Origin: Nitrososphaerota archaeon
Lineage (GTDB): Archaea; Thermoproteota; Nitrososphaeria; Nitrososphaerales; Gagatemarchaeaceae
Reading direction: 5' to 3'
NCBI GenBank assembly: GCA_027887005.1
Contig: JAPCJI010000010.1
Span: 1 to 43,303, forward strand
DNA length: 43,303 nucleotides
The notes below the pieces were generated by a model. It was not told the origin of the DNA. It ran no database searches and saw nothing but the letters and a program-made list of their open reading frames with translations. Below, piece after piece: positions 24,776-32,793 of the stretch. The position numbers and the translations under genes were made by a program. Every line of letters starts with the position of its first letter. Positions within the stretch are counted from its first letter, which is position 1.

Positions 24776-25299
24776 ATTACCGTGACCCCGAAGTGTTCCC
24801 TGAAGTACTGCATCGACTCCTCCTTCGACACGAGGTGGGCCTTGCCCACGCGGGAGGTCCGCCTGGTCCTCCGTGAGACTCTGTACCCCGGCCTCTCCAG
24901 GAGGACGGAGACGTTCATCCCCAGGATGCCGATGGCAGGGTCGTATCTGATGCCTGGGATCTCAATGTGCTCCTTGATGCCGAAGGACACAGATCCCTTG
25001 GGGTCGAACGAGGACTCGGGGAGCTTGTTCTCCCTCGCGACGAGGAGTTTCTTGATCAGCCCTGCAGTCGCTGTCCCCCTGGTGGTGACCACCACTCCGA
25101 TTGGCTCTCCTTTGTGGATGCCGAAGTCCCTGATGGATTTCTTGGCGCGCCTCTGACTGGGAGTCTGCCCGGTGACCTGCTCCAGCACGCGCTTGCCCCT
25201 CTCGATGGCTTCTCCAGATTTGCCCAGGCCGATGTTGACCACTATCTTCCCCACCCTTATGGCCCTCATGGGGTTCTCCTGGACCGACTCCTGGCTCAT
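24772..25299 (-). CDS. rpl5: Ribosomal protein uL5
   Basis: Large-subunit 5S-associated protein of 175 residues. [39 protein letters not shown] and the archaeal [20 protein letters not shown] are diagnostic. ATG overlaps the eS4 stop. Confidence 0.96.
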   Translation of the reverse strand: MSQESVQENPMRAIRVGKIVVNIGLGKSGEAIERGKRVLEQVTGQTPSQRRAKKSIRDFGIHKGEPIGVVVTTRGTATAGLIKKLLVARENKLPESSFDPKGSVSFGIKEHIEIPGIRYDPAIGILGMNVSVLLERPGYRVSRRTRRTSRVGKAHLVSKEESMQYFREHFGVTVI

Positions 25300-26024
25300 G
25301 CTGACCCAGCTCCAACGGTGATCATCGGGGCCTCGGTGCCGACCGGGAAGACCAGTCTCGAAGGGACCTCGGCGTCTCCGCTGGCCAAGGATATCCTGAC
25401 CATTCTCTCCCTTGAAATCGTCCCCTTCTTCACTTCCACTATCTTGCCCAGCTGGCCCGCCCTGTCCCCGGACAGGACCAGTCCGAGGGAGCCCTTGGCG
25501 AGCTTGACCTTGTCGAGGACCTTCTGCGATGGGACCTCCAGGAGGACTGCGTCCCCTGGCGCCAGGTTGAGCCCGTCGTCGAGGACCGACCTGCCGTCGT
25601 GGAGCCCGTACTGGACGTGTCCACCCCTGACCTTGGTCTTAGTGTGAACGCTGCAGAGCTTTCGGTTGGTTTCATCCCCCTTGACTTTGGCGAGGACGAG
25701 GCCCTTGGGCGAGGGAACCAGCCTGAAGTTCGTGTCCTCGAGGGGGACGCTTACCAGGTTGAAGAGCCCCACGGGGAAGCTCGGGGAGTGCCTTTCCACT
25801 CCGTCGACGAGCACCTTCCCGGTCTTCGTGATGTACTTGATCTCCTTCGAGCGGGTGGCGAGCGCAGCGAAGTCCCTGACGATCACTCCGAGAGGATAGG
25901 CTGCATCGATGGGATATGTCCCCGGGGTCGGCTTGAAGACGAACCTGTCCCCCTTCCTCGAAATGTCCCAGGAGCGCGGAGCCGCGACGCTCTTGAGCCT
26001 GTTCTTTCCGCCCTTCTTTCCCAA
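25296..26024 (-). CDS. rps4e: Ribosomal protein eS4
   Basis: Archaeal/eukaryotic-specific protein of 242 residues with an S4-like RNA-binding domain (VGVERHSPSFPVGLFNLVSV region, residues 70-95) and a C-terminal KOW-like segment (RAGQLGKIVEVKKG). TTG start immediately follows the uL24 TAG. Confidence 0.95.
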   Translation of the reverse strand: MGKKGGKNRLKSVAAPRSWDISRKGDRFVFKPTPGTYPIDAAYPLGVIVRDFAALATRSKEIKYITKTGKVLVDGVERHSPSFPVGLFNLVSVPLEDTNFRLVPSPKGLVLAKVKGDETNRKLCSVHTKTKVRGGHVQYGLHDGRSVLDDGLNLAPGDAVLLEVPSQKVLDKVKLAKGSLGLVLSGDRAGQLGKIVEVKKGTISRERMVRISLASGDAEVPSRLVFPVGTEAPMITVGAGSA

Positions 26025-26315
26025 CTAGACCGCTGCCTCCACTTTGTTCTTGCGCGTCGTGTCGGTGAGTATCAGCGACGTGAGCACCACGTTGGAGGAG
26101 TGTATCGGCACAGGAGAGGTGCCTCCCTTCATCTTCTCCTTGGTGACCCCCTCGACGTTGAGGGTCCCGTCGCGAGGGAGGACCTTCGTGACCTTCCCCT
26201 CGATGCCCTTGAACTCGCCGCGGACGATCCTGACCGAGTCCCCTTCCCTGGGTCTGACTGTCTTCCGCTTGTACTTCTCCCGCAGGTCTTTCGAAAGCAA
26301 AGAACCGAATCTCAT
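26025..26315 (-). CDS. rpl24: Ribosomal protein uL24
   Basis: Large-subunit assembly initiator of 96 residues. The KOW motif is REGDSVRIVRGEFKGIEGKV. I use ATG 26315 because GAGGTAG lies 6 nt upstream; GTG 26321 is the other option. It follows uL14 closely. Confidence 0.93.
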   Translation of the reverse strand: MRFGSLLSKDLREKYKRKTVRPREGDSVRIVRGEFKGIEGKVTKVLPRDGTLNVEGVTKEKMKGGTSPVPIHSSNVVLTSLILTDTTRKNKVEAAV

Positions 26316-26325
26316 TTCCACTACC

Positions 26326-26760
26326 TCAGATGATTATCGACGCGAGGTTCGCGATTCTGGGCCACTTCTCTGCGGCCTCGCTGGCGACCGGACCCTTGAT
26401 GTCCGTGCCCTTCAGGTCCCCCTCCGGCGTGACGATGACTGCGGCATTGTCCTCGAAGGCCACCCTCTGGCCGCTCACCCTTCTTACTGGATACTTCTGC
26501 CTGATTATCACTGCCCCGAAGACCTGCTTCCTGAGGTCCGGCGGGCCCCTCTTCACCACGCAAAGGATGCTGTCCCCCACCGAGGCGGCGGGGTATCTGG
26601 CGAGACGCGTCTTCGCCTTCGAAACCATGATCACCCTGAGGGTCTTGGCCCCCGTATTGTCGGCGCAGGTGATGACCGCGTTGAGCGGGATGGATTTTGT
26701 GATGTAGTTCTTGAACTCCTCGACCCCCTTGGCGGAGACTGCACGAGATTTTGTTGACAT
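26326..26760 (-). CDS. rpl14: Ribosomal protein uL14
   Basis: Large-subunit protein of 144 residues. ITCADNTGAKTLRVIMVS, VGDSILCVVKRG and AVIIRQKYPVRRVSGQRVAF form the conserved core. ATG overlaps the uS17 stop (TGATG). Confidence 0.96.
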   Translation of the reverse strand: MSTKSRAVSAKGVEEFKNYITKSIPLNAVITCADNTGAKTLRVIMVSKAKTRLARYPAASVGDSILCVVKRGPPDLRKQVFGAVIIRQKYPVRRVSGQRVAFEDNAAVIVTPEGDLKGTDIKGPVASEAAEKWPRIANLASIII

Positions 26761-27086
26761 CAGGTAGCCCTCTTGGATTCAACGACGACGAACGAGATTG
26801 ACTTGGAAAGGGGCCTGCATTCGCCGATGGTCACCATGTCGCCGTCCTGCACCTGGAGACAGGGGGGGAGATGGGCGCTTATCCTGCTCCTCCGCCTTTC
26901 GCCTCTGTTGTACTTTGCGATCTTGTGGAGGTAGGCCATCTGGACTACGACGAATCCCTTGCCGGCCGTCGAGACTGCCTTGCCCGACAGGAGCCGTCCC
27001 CTGACCTTGAGGCTGCCGTGGAAGGGACACCTGTCGTCCTCGCAGGATTTCTTGGGCGCAGCGACCTCCAGCCCGGCCGTGCTCAT
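26760..27086 (-). CDS. rps17: Ribosomal protein uS17
   Basis: Small-subunit protein of 108 residues. CEDDRCPFHGSLKVRGR is the archaeal N-terminal motif and the OB fold ends with HLPPCLQVQDGDMVTIGECR. I take ATG 27086, which overlaps the P29 stop as ATGA; an in-frame ATG at 27104 would add six residues. Confidence 0.95.
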   Translation of the reverse strand: MSTAGLEVAAPKKSCEDDRCPFHGSLKVRGRLLSGKAVSTAGKGFVVVQMAYLHKIAKYNRGERRRSRISAHLPPCLQVQDGDMVTIGECRPLSKSISFVVVESKRAT

Positions 27087-27319
27087 CTCGGCTTGGACCC
27101 CCATCTGTCCTCGAGCCTCCCGCGTATGTCAGAGCCGAGGATGACCGTCTTCGAGCCTGAAACCTGGAATGCGGAACCTTCCTTCTCGATTCTAACCGCC
27201 TTCTTGCCTGAGTCGAGTACGAGGGTGCGCGCCGTCTCAAGGACCACAAGCCCAGACACGCCCCTCTTCGACGGGTCTGCTGACTTCAGCACGGTCAGCC
27301 TTTCCCCTATCACGTTCAT
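27083..27319 (-). CDS. rnp1: Ribonuclease P protein component 1 (P29/Pop4)
   Basis: A 78-residue Sm-like barrel protein of archaeal RNase P, which trims tRNA 5' ends. VGERLTVLKSADPSKRGVSG-type start (IGERLTVLKSAD), GLVVLETARTLVLD and GSDIRGRLEDRWG agree with Rpp29/Pop4. It sits between uL29 and uS17, its standard archaeal position, with overlaps on both sides. Confidence 0.9.
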   Translation of the reverse strand: MNVIGERLTVLKSADPSKRGVSGLVVLETARTLVLDSGKKAVRIEKEGSAFQVSGSKTVILGSDIRGRLEDRWGSKPR

Positions 27320-27522
27320 TCCGAAACCCCCTTTTCGTGCATGACCGTCAGCACCTTGGCGACGTCCTTCCTGATCCTGTGGATGTTCCCAACGTCCTTC
27401 TTGACGAGACCGCGCTCCGCGCCGCCCCTCACCTTGGCGAGCTCCGACCTGAGGTCGAAGAGCGTCTGCCTCAGCTTCTCAGCGTCCTGCTTCCTCAGTT
27501 CCTTCGCTTTGAGTTGTGCCAT
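27316..27522 (-). CDS. rpl29: Ribosomal protein uL29
   Basis: A 68-residue two-helix large-subunit protein at the exit tunnel. LRKQDAEKLRQTLFDLRSEL and the NIHRIRKDVAKVLTVM segment are typical. It starts 44 nt inside the uS3 gene, whose tail is read in another frame. Confidence 0.94.
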   Translation of the reverse strand: MAQLKAKELRKQDAEKLRQTLFDLRSELAKVRGGAERGLVKKDVGNIHRIRKDVAKVLTVMHEKGVSE

Positions 27523-28153
27523 CCTCTCTCTTTTCCTCTTCGTTGACGTCCTCCTTGAACTGGAAGTCCTCGGGGAGGGCGCCCTTCAGCGCAATCTTGA
27601 CCTGGATTCCGTAGAGTCCGAGCTTCAGGAGCACGTCCGTCGTGGCCTCGCTTACCGAAAGCTTGGCGGTCTCCCCGCTCTTGGGGACAATGCCAGCCCT
27701 GTACTTCTCTCCGTGAGACCTGTCGCTCCGGAGCTTGCCTGCGACCGAAATCTCCACTCCTGCGGCCCCTGCGGCCATTATGTTGTTGACCGACCACTGG
27801 GCTGCCCTCCTGAAGGCTGTGCCCCGAGAGACGATCTGGGCGATCCTCGATGCCATTATTCTCGCGTTCAGCTCTGGGTTCTCGATCTCAGTTACCGCTA
27901 TCTGGGCGTTTACAAGCTTGAACCTGGCGGTGACCTTGTCTGTCAGGTCCTTGATGCCCGTGCCCCTCCTGCCGATGGCCAGGCCCGGCCGCGCGACGTA
28001 TACCTTCAGGGTCGTCCCCACCGGGGACTTCTGCACCTCCAGACCTCCGTAGCCAGCCTCCTTCAGCTCCTTCTCGAAGAATTCGTCCATTTCTGCGAAT
28101 GCCCTGTTGGTTGTCAGTATGGCCCTCACCGAGGTCTGCTGTTGGACTGACAT
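27479..28153 (-). CDS. rps3: Ribosomal protein uS3
   Basis: Small-subunit protein of 224 residues. The KH domain holds RPGLAIGRRGTGIKDL; AQWSVNNIMAAGAAGVEISV and GVEISVAGKLRSDRSHGEK belong to the C-terminal domain. A Glu-rich tail of about 24 residues overlaps the uL29 start. ATG 3 nt after uL22. Confidence 0.96.
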   Translation of the reverse strand: MSVQQQTSVRAILTTNRAFAEMDEFFEKELKEAGYGGLEVQKSPVGTTLKVYVARPGLAIGRRGTGIKDLTDKVTARFKLVNAQIAVTEIENPELNARIMASRIAQIVSRGTAFRRAAQWSVNNIMAAGAAGVEISVAGKLRSDRSHGEKYRAGIVPKSGETAKLSVSEATTDVLLKLGLYGIQVKIALKGALPEDFQFKEDVNEEEKREDGTTQSEGTEEAGR

Positions 28154-28156
28154 GGC

Positions 28157-28618
28157 CTAGACTTCCTTTCCTACGAGCTCGATGTGTACCAGCTGGTGGA
28201 AGTTCGGGGAGCTCCGACCGAAGGCCCTAGGGACGAAGTCCTTGACGGTCCTGCCAGCGTAGGCAGAGGCGTGGATTATCGAAATCCGCTCGGGGTCGAG
28301 CCCCTTGAATTCAGTGTTGCCCTGGAGGTTCCTGAGGACGTCGAGGTAGGCCTTGGCTGCCTTCACCGGGTATGAGCCAGTCGGGAACCCTTGGAGCTCG
28401 CTTCTGTGGCCTACCTTGAGCTTGTGGCGTCGGAAGGCTATGGGCATCTTCTTGCTTTGGACGAGTTCTAGGTGGTCGATGGCCTTTGCGACAGTCATCC
28501 CTTTGATCGCGACGGCTATCTCCCGGGCTGCCTTCGGGGATATGTTGACCTCTCTCCCGCTAGCCCTGACGTGGACCGCGGGGTCGAAACCCTCGAAACT
28601 GTAGCCATATTGAGGCAC
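28157..28618 (-). CDS. rpl22: Ribosomal protein uL22
   Basis: Large-subunit exit-tunnel protein of 153 residues, first gene of this operon. REIAVAIKGMTVAKAIDHLE, IAFRRHKLKVGHRSELQGF and IIHASAYAGRTVKDFVPRAF are conserved. GTG start with GAGGGAT nearby. uS19 and uL2, usually directly upstream, are absent. Confidence 0.95.
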   Translation of the reverse strand: MPQYGYSFEGFDPAVHVRASGREVNISPKAAREIAVAIKGMTVAKAIDHLELVQSKKMPIAFRRHKLKVGHRSELQGFPTGSYPVKAAKAYLDVLRNLQGNTEFKGLDPERISIIHASAYAGRTVKDFVPRAFGRSSPNFHQLVHIELVGKEV

Positions 28619-28655
28619 TTTATCCCTCTCGTAACCTACTTCCGATTTCTGAAGC

Positions 28656-28665
28656 GGTTAAAAGC
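28656..28665 (-). promoter_or_regulatory. Probable TATA box of the uL22-cbf5 operon
   Basis: GCTTTTAACC on the minus strand lies 38-47 nt before the uL22 GTG, implying a leader of about 15 nt. Confidence 0.5.
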
Positions 28666-28674
28666 TTATCCATG

Positions 28675-28872
28675 TGAAACGGGGTTTCAAACCAACAGGA
28701 AAAGGCCGTCTGGGGCGCGAGGGCGATGGAACGCAGCACTGTCGGCCCACCTCGAATCTAGACATGTTCCCGAGAGTCAGGAGGTGAGAAACTCAGGTCC
28801 AGGAGGTTGGTCCCGAAAATAAGGGTCGGGCCAGTTTCCCCGAGAGAGGCTCGTCAGAAGGATCTCTCGGGG
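28675..28872. other. Unexplained intergenic stretch with hairpins
   Basis: The 438-nt gap between uL22 and sdhA holds no convincing gene. It contains TGAAAC-GGG-GTTTCA (28675-28689) and a perfect 10-bp inverted repeat CCCCGAGAGA / TCTCTCGGGG (28838-28847 and 28863-28872) with a 15-nt loop. CAGGAGGT occurs twice around 28779 and 28801, and CCCGAGAG occurs near 28763 as well as in the hairpin. A small non-coding RNA is possible; I recognise no known RNA family. Confidence 0.35.
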
Positions 28873-29024
28873 CGCGTTCTGGGTTGCCCTGCCCCAACGT
28901 TCCTGCCAAAAGTCTGCCAACTCTCTGACCATGTTTGTGATTCAGTCTATCGGAACAGAGACTCTGACGTCGTTTCCGGAGCAATCCCGAGACAAGCAGA
29001 CTTCGAAAAAGCAAAGGCTAAGTG

Positions 29025-29034
29025 TTTAGAATTG
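29025..29034 (+). promoter_or_regulatory. Possible TATA box of the sdh operon
   Basis: TTTAGAATTG lies 23-32 nt before the sdhA ATG, the right spacing for a short-leader transcript; the match to a TATA box is only fair. Confidence 0.35.
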
Positions 29035-29056
29035 CGGGCGAAACAGGCGAACGCCG

Positions 29057-30772
29057 ATGGTCGAGAGTCTAAAGCACGATATCGTGATCGTCGGTTCCGG
29101 ACTCGCGGGCCTGAGGGCCGCCATAGAAGCTGCGCGAGTCAGCGGCGGCAAAGCTGACATTGCTATCGTGACGAAGTTGCAAGCGATGAGGTCCCATTCC
29201 ATCAGCGCGGAGGGAGGGACGGCCGCGGTCCTCTACCCGGAGCTCGGTGACTCGCTCGAGTCGCACGCTTTCGATACGGTCAAGGGATCGGACTACCTCG
29301 CTGACCAGGACGCCGTCGACCGGTTCGTAAGCCTAATGCCGCAGGAGATTTACCAACTGGAGCACTGGGGAATGCCCTGGTCCAGAAGGGAGGACGGGAG
29401 GATTGCGCAGAGAAACTTCGGCGGCTACAGCTATCCCAGAGCTACCTTCGCAGAGGATAAGGTGGGATTCTTCGAGATGCAGACCCTGTACGACACTGCG
29501 ACGAAGTACGACAACATAACTTTCTACCAGGAATGGTTCGCCACATCCATCCTGGCCGAAGGGGGACAGTTCATGGGGATCACTGCCATAGAGAGGAAGA
29601 CAGGGAACTTCGCCGCGATTCTTGGCAAGGCTGGGATAATGGCAACGGGCGGGTCGGGGAGGCTGTACAGCTTCGCGACATACGCGTACAGCTCGACCCC
29701 TGACGGCATGGCCATAGCATATAGAGCGGGGATACCGTTGAAGGACATGGAATTCATCCAGTTTCATCCCTCCGGATTGATACCCTCTGGCATACTGATT
29801 ACGGAAGCAGTCAGGGGCGAGGGAGGATTGCTGCTGAACAAGGACGGTGATCGGTTCATGAAGAAATACGCACCCGAGAAGCTCGAACTCGCTTCGAGAG
29901 ACGTCGTCTCGAGAGGCATGATGACAGAAATAGAAGAAGGAAGAGGGTTCAAGGACGAGAAGACCGGGCTCGATTATCTGAATCTCGACTTCGCACCAAT
30001 AGGTGCCGAGAAGATCAAGTCAAGGCTGTCAGGAATAAGAGAAATAGCTATCAAGTTCAAGGGCATCGACCCCATCGAAAAGCCGTTGCCCGTCCGACCA
30101 GTATGTCACTACGTGATGGGAGGCATAGACACCAACATAGACGGAGCGACGAGGCTCAAGGGGCTCTGGGCTGCGGGCGAAGCGGCGTGCGTCAGCATCA
30201 ACGGCGCCAATAGATTGGGAGCGAACTCAACCTCCGAGTGTCTGGTCTGGGGGAAGATTACGGGCGCGGAAGCCGCAAAGTATGTCGAGGGGAAGAGCAC
30301 TCCGCAGCCCTCGAACGAAACCATCATGATCGAGGCGGGGAGGATTTTCGACGGGATCTTCCACGGGCGGGGAGGCACAAACCCGTACGAAGTGAGAGAC
30401 AAGCTGCAGAGGCTAATGGCCAAGAACGTCTTCGTCTTCAGGACAGGCGAGGGGCTCTCAGAAGCACTCAAGGGGATTAGGGAGTTGAAGAAGGAGGAGT
30501 ACCTGCACTGCGAAGACAAGAGCCGCATCTACAACACGAACCTGAGCGACGTGCTGGAACTCGAGGGCATGCTCCTCGTCGCAGAGGTCGTCGTAAGCTG
30601 CGCTTTGGCCAGAACAGAGTCGAGGGGGGCGCATTCGCGCAGGGACTTTCCCAAGAGGGACGACAAGAACTGGCTGAAGCACACACTGGCATACCAGAAG
30701 GATGCAGGGCCTGCCCTCGAGTATTCGCCGGTGACGGTTACAAGATACAAGCCGATGGAGAGGCATTACTGA
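29057..30772 (+). CDS. sdhA: Succinate dehydrogenase flavoprotein subunit
   Basis: A 571-residue FAD subunit oxidising succinate to fumarate on the cytoplasmic face of the membrane. The dinucleotide motif VGSGLAG is at residues 12-18. MRSHSISAEGGTAA contains His47, the expected site of covalent FAD attachment. FIQFHPSG, a VSRGMMTEIEEG active-site Arg segment, RPVCHYVMGGI with the catalytic His, and NRLGANSTSECLVWG all match SdhA/FrdA. First of four co-directional genes A-C-D-B. Confidence 0.95.
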   Translation: MVESLKHDIVIVGSGLAGLRAAIEAARVSGGKADIAIVTKLQAMRSHSISAEGGTAAVLYPELGDSLESHAFDTVKGSDYLADQDAVDRFVSLMPQEIYQLEHWGMPWSRREDGRIAQRNFGGYSYPRATFAEDKVGFFEMQTLYDTATKYDNITFYQEWFATSILAEGGQFMGITAIERKTGNFAAILGKAGIMATGGSGRLYSFATYAYSSTPDGMAIAYRAGIPLKDMEFIQFHPSGLIPSGILITEAVRGEGGLLLNKDGDRFMKKYAPEKLELASRDVVSRGMMTEIEEGRGFKDEKTGLDYLNLDFAPIGAEKIKSRLSGIREIAIKFKGIDPIEKPLPVRPVCHYVMGGIDTNIDGATRLKGLWAAGEAACVSINGANRLGANSTSECLVWGKITGAEAAKYVEGKSTPQPSNETIMIEAGRIFDGIFHGRGGTNPYEVRDKLQRLMAKNVFVFRTGEGLSEALKGIRELKKEEYLHCEDKSRIYNTNLSDVLELEGMLLVAEVVVSCALARTESRGAHSRRDFPKRDDKNWLKHTLAYQKDAGPALEYSPVTVTRYKPMERHY

Positions 30773-30798
30773 GAATCCGCAAGAGTGGACTAGTTTGA

Positions 30799-31272
30799 AT
30801 GGAGTCGACTGAAATGGATGAAAATGAGCGAGCGAAGAACAAGAGGGGAGTAGCCGGATGGCTCGGTCCATACCAACATAATCTCGAGAGGTGGGCTTAC
30901 GTCTTCCAGAGGCTGTCTGGGGTTGCGGTACTCCTGTACGTGATCGGGCATCTAGGAGACACGAGCTTCTTCGTCGGCGGCCCTATCGGGGGCGGACCTA
31001 GCCAGTCGAGCTGGGCGTTCATCTCGAACATTGTTGAAAACTCCTTCGGCCATCTGATTCTCGTACTGGTCGTGCTCATGGTGACCTTTCATGGAATCAA
31101 CGGAATCAGGCTGATACTGGCGGAGTTCGGCTTGTTCTTCAAGAAGCCTTCGGCGATAGACTATCCATACACCCCCAAGACGCTGAAGTCCGTTCAAAGG
31201 CCCATCTTTTGGCTGGCAGTAGTTATGGGAGTACTGGCCGCACTCTTGGCAGCCTCGATCCTCTTCAAGTGA
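30799..31272 (+). CDS. sdhC: Succinate dehydrogenase membrane subunit C
   Basis: A 157-residue membrane anchor with three predicted segments (about 36-52, 80-100 and 132-155). WAYVFQRLSGVAVLLYVIGH is the cytochrome b556 pattern with a candidate haem ligand at His51, and a second His occurs in FHGINGIRLI. It follows sdhA by 26 nt. Confidence 0.88.
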   Translation: MESTEMDENERAKNKRGVAGWLGPYQHNLERWAYVFQRLSGVAVLLYVIGHLGDTSFFVGGPIGGGPSQSSWAFISNIVENSFGHLILVLVVLMVTFHGINGIRLILAEFGLFFKKPSAIDYPYTPKTLKSVQRPIFWLAVVMGVLAALLAASILFK

Positions 31273-31277
31273 TTGGG

Positions 31278-31631
31278 ATGAGAGAATCTAGGCTAATGCT
31301 GGTACAGTATGTGACGGCGGTCGCGGCCGTTCTGCTCGTTGCTTTACACCTCCTCATGCAGGGGGTCCTGGCTCCCTACGCCACAGCCATATCGTTCACC
31401 AACATTCTATCAATCTATAGGAACGGATTCTACCTAGTCTTCTTGGAAGCGCTGCTCGTCGTTGTGCTCGTGCACGGGTTCAACGGGGTGAGGATAATGC
31501 TCCACGAATGGCGCCAGTCGGCACCCTGGAGCAAATGGGTCGACATCGGGACTGCGATCGCCATCGTAGCCTTCGTCGGCTACGGGACGCGGACAATAAT
31601 CCTTGCCGTCTTGGGAGGGGTTGGGGCATGA
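31278..31631 (+). CDS. sdhD: Succinate dehydrogenase membrane subunit D
   Basis: A 117-residue hydrophobic subunit with three predicted membrane segments (about 8-28, 50-72, 88-110). His24 and the VHGFNGVRIML motif parallel those of the neighbouring SdhC, suggesting the two form the quinone- and haem-binding anchor. ATG 31278 is 5 nt after the sdhC stop; the open frame begins earlier inside sdhC but without family sense. Confidence 0.85.
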   Translation: MRESRLMLVQYVTAVAAVLLVALHLLMQGVLAPYATAISFTNILSIYRNGFYLVFLEALLVVVLVHGFNGVRIMLHEWRQSAPWSKWVDIGTAIAIVAFVGYGTRTIILAVLGGVGA

Positions 31632-32389
31632 GGGAAGTCAGGCTGGCAGTGCAGAGATTCAATCCGTCTGTCGACAGCAAACCGACCTTCGCTGAATACA
31701 GGGTCCCATTCAGGGAGGGGATGACCGTCCTGGACGCTCTTCTCCATGCCAGGGACTACCAAGACCATTCGATCGGCATGAGGTTCTCGTGCCGGCAGGC
31801 GTCCTGCGGATCGTGCGGGATGAAGATCGATGGGAAGGCGAGGCTGGCGTGCTATACGCAGGTGGAGGAGCTGAAGGGCGAGCAGGTCGTAGTCCAGCCG
31901 ATGGACAACTTCCCCATTATCAGGGACCTGGCCACGGATCTAGAGTCATTCTTCGACAGACATAAGGAGGTCAGGCCCTACATCATCAGGGCCGACGAGG
32001 GAGAAGTCGATAATCCGACTGCCGAGTACCTGATGAGCCCTGAGAAACTGGAGGAGATACTCCAGTTCACCTACTGCATCAAGTGTGGGCTGTGCTCTTC
32101 GTCCTGCCCCACTGCGTCGACTGACTCGCTTTTCCCCGGACCCCAGGCCCTTGCTCAGGCGTACAGGTACCTCACCGACGAAAGGGACGAGGGGGGAGAA
32201 GAGAGGCTCAAGAACGTCGACACGACTCACGGGGTATGGAGGTGCCACTTCGCGGGCACGTGCTCGGCCGTCTGCCCCAAGGGGGTCGACCCCGCGCTCG
32301 GAATCCAGCTTCTGAAGAGACATGTGATGGCAGCGAAGGCGCCCAGGAAGGCGGGTGAGGGTGCAAAGGTCTGGAAGCCTTCGGCCTAG
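31628..32389 (+). CDS. sdhB: Succinate dehydrogenase iron-sulfur subunit
   Basis: A 253-residue electron-transfer subunit. Cluster ligands: 2Fe-2S at Cys55, 60, 63 and 75; 4Fe-4S at Cys150, 153, 156 and 160 (CIKCGLCSSSCP); 3Fe-4S at Cys206, 212 and 216. The complete classical set argues for a normal electron path to quinone. ATG overlaps the sdhD stop, and the 3' end overlaps the convergent sufU by 4 nt. Confidence 0.95.
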   Translation: MREVRLAVQRFNPSVDSKPTFAEYRVPFREGMTVLDALLHARDYQDHSIGMRFSCRQASCGSCGMKIDGKARLACYTQVEELKGEQVVVQPMDNFPIIRDLATDLESFFDRHKEVRPYIIRADEGEVDNPTAEYLMSPEKLEEILQFTYCIKCGLCSSSCPTASTDSLFPGPQALAQAYRYLTDERDEGGEERLKNVDTTHGVWRCHFAGTCSAVCPKGVDPALGIQLLKRHVMAAKAPRKAGEGAKVWKPSA

Positions 32390-32793
32390 TCCCCGGTGAA
32401 GTCGAGCTTGCTGCCGAGGTAGCCGTAGACGCCCATCTTCAGGACCTTCATTCCCAGGAGGGCGCACTTGATCCTGGAAGGCCCCAGCTCCGGGTTCCCG
32501 AGCATTTTCAGCATGTCTTCCTTCGAGACCTCCTTGACCCATTCGAGCTGCTTCCCCTTCGCCAGTTCTGTCAGCATCGAGGCGGAGGCTTGGCTGATGG
32601 CGCATCCTTTGCCTGAGAAACGGATATCTTCTATGTTGTTGTCTTCGCCCACCCTGATCTGCATGTCCACCTCATCCCCACAGAGTGGGTTGGTGTCATG
32701 GGCATCGATATCGTATTTCTCGAGCTTCCCGAAGTTCTTCGGGTGCCTGTAGTAGTCCAGTATGAGCTCCTTGTAGATGTCCGCGCTGCTCAT
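32386..32793 (-). CDS. sufU: SufU/IscU-like iron-sulfur scaffold protein
   Basis: A 135-residue SufU-type protein. Cys38 and Asp40 in NPLCGDEV, Cys64 in GKGCAIS and Cys110 in SRIKCALLG are the zinc or cluster ligands. In SufU systems the protein accepts sulfur from SufS or serves as scaffold. The insertion typical of SufU is short here. ATG overlaps the sufS stop; last gene of the SUF cluster. Confidence 0.92.
   Translation of the reverse strand: MSSADIYKELILDYYRHPKNFGKLEKYDIDAHDTNPLCGDEVDMQIRVGEDNNIEDIRFSGKGCAISQASASMLTELAKGKQLEWVKEVSKEDMLKMLGNPELGPSRIKCALLGMKVLKMGVYGYLGSKLDFTGD

Noticed and set aside
28838-28872. Hairpin as a terminator of the sdh or ribosomal operon
   Set aside because: Both neighbouring operons start here and run away from the gap, so neither ends at this hairpin.
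28690-28920. RNase P RNA, SRP RNA or 5S rRNA in the uL22-sdhA gap
   Set aside because: I could not find the conserved core sequences of any of these RNAs on either strand.
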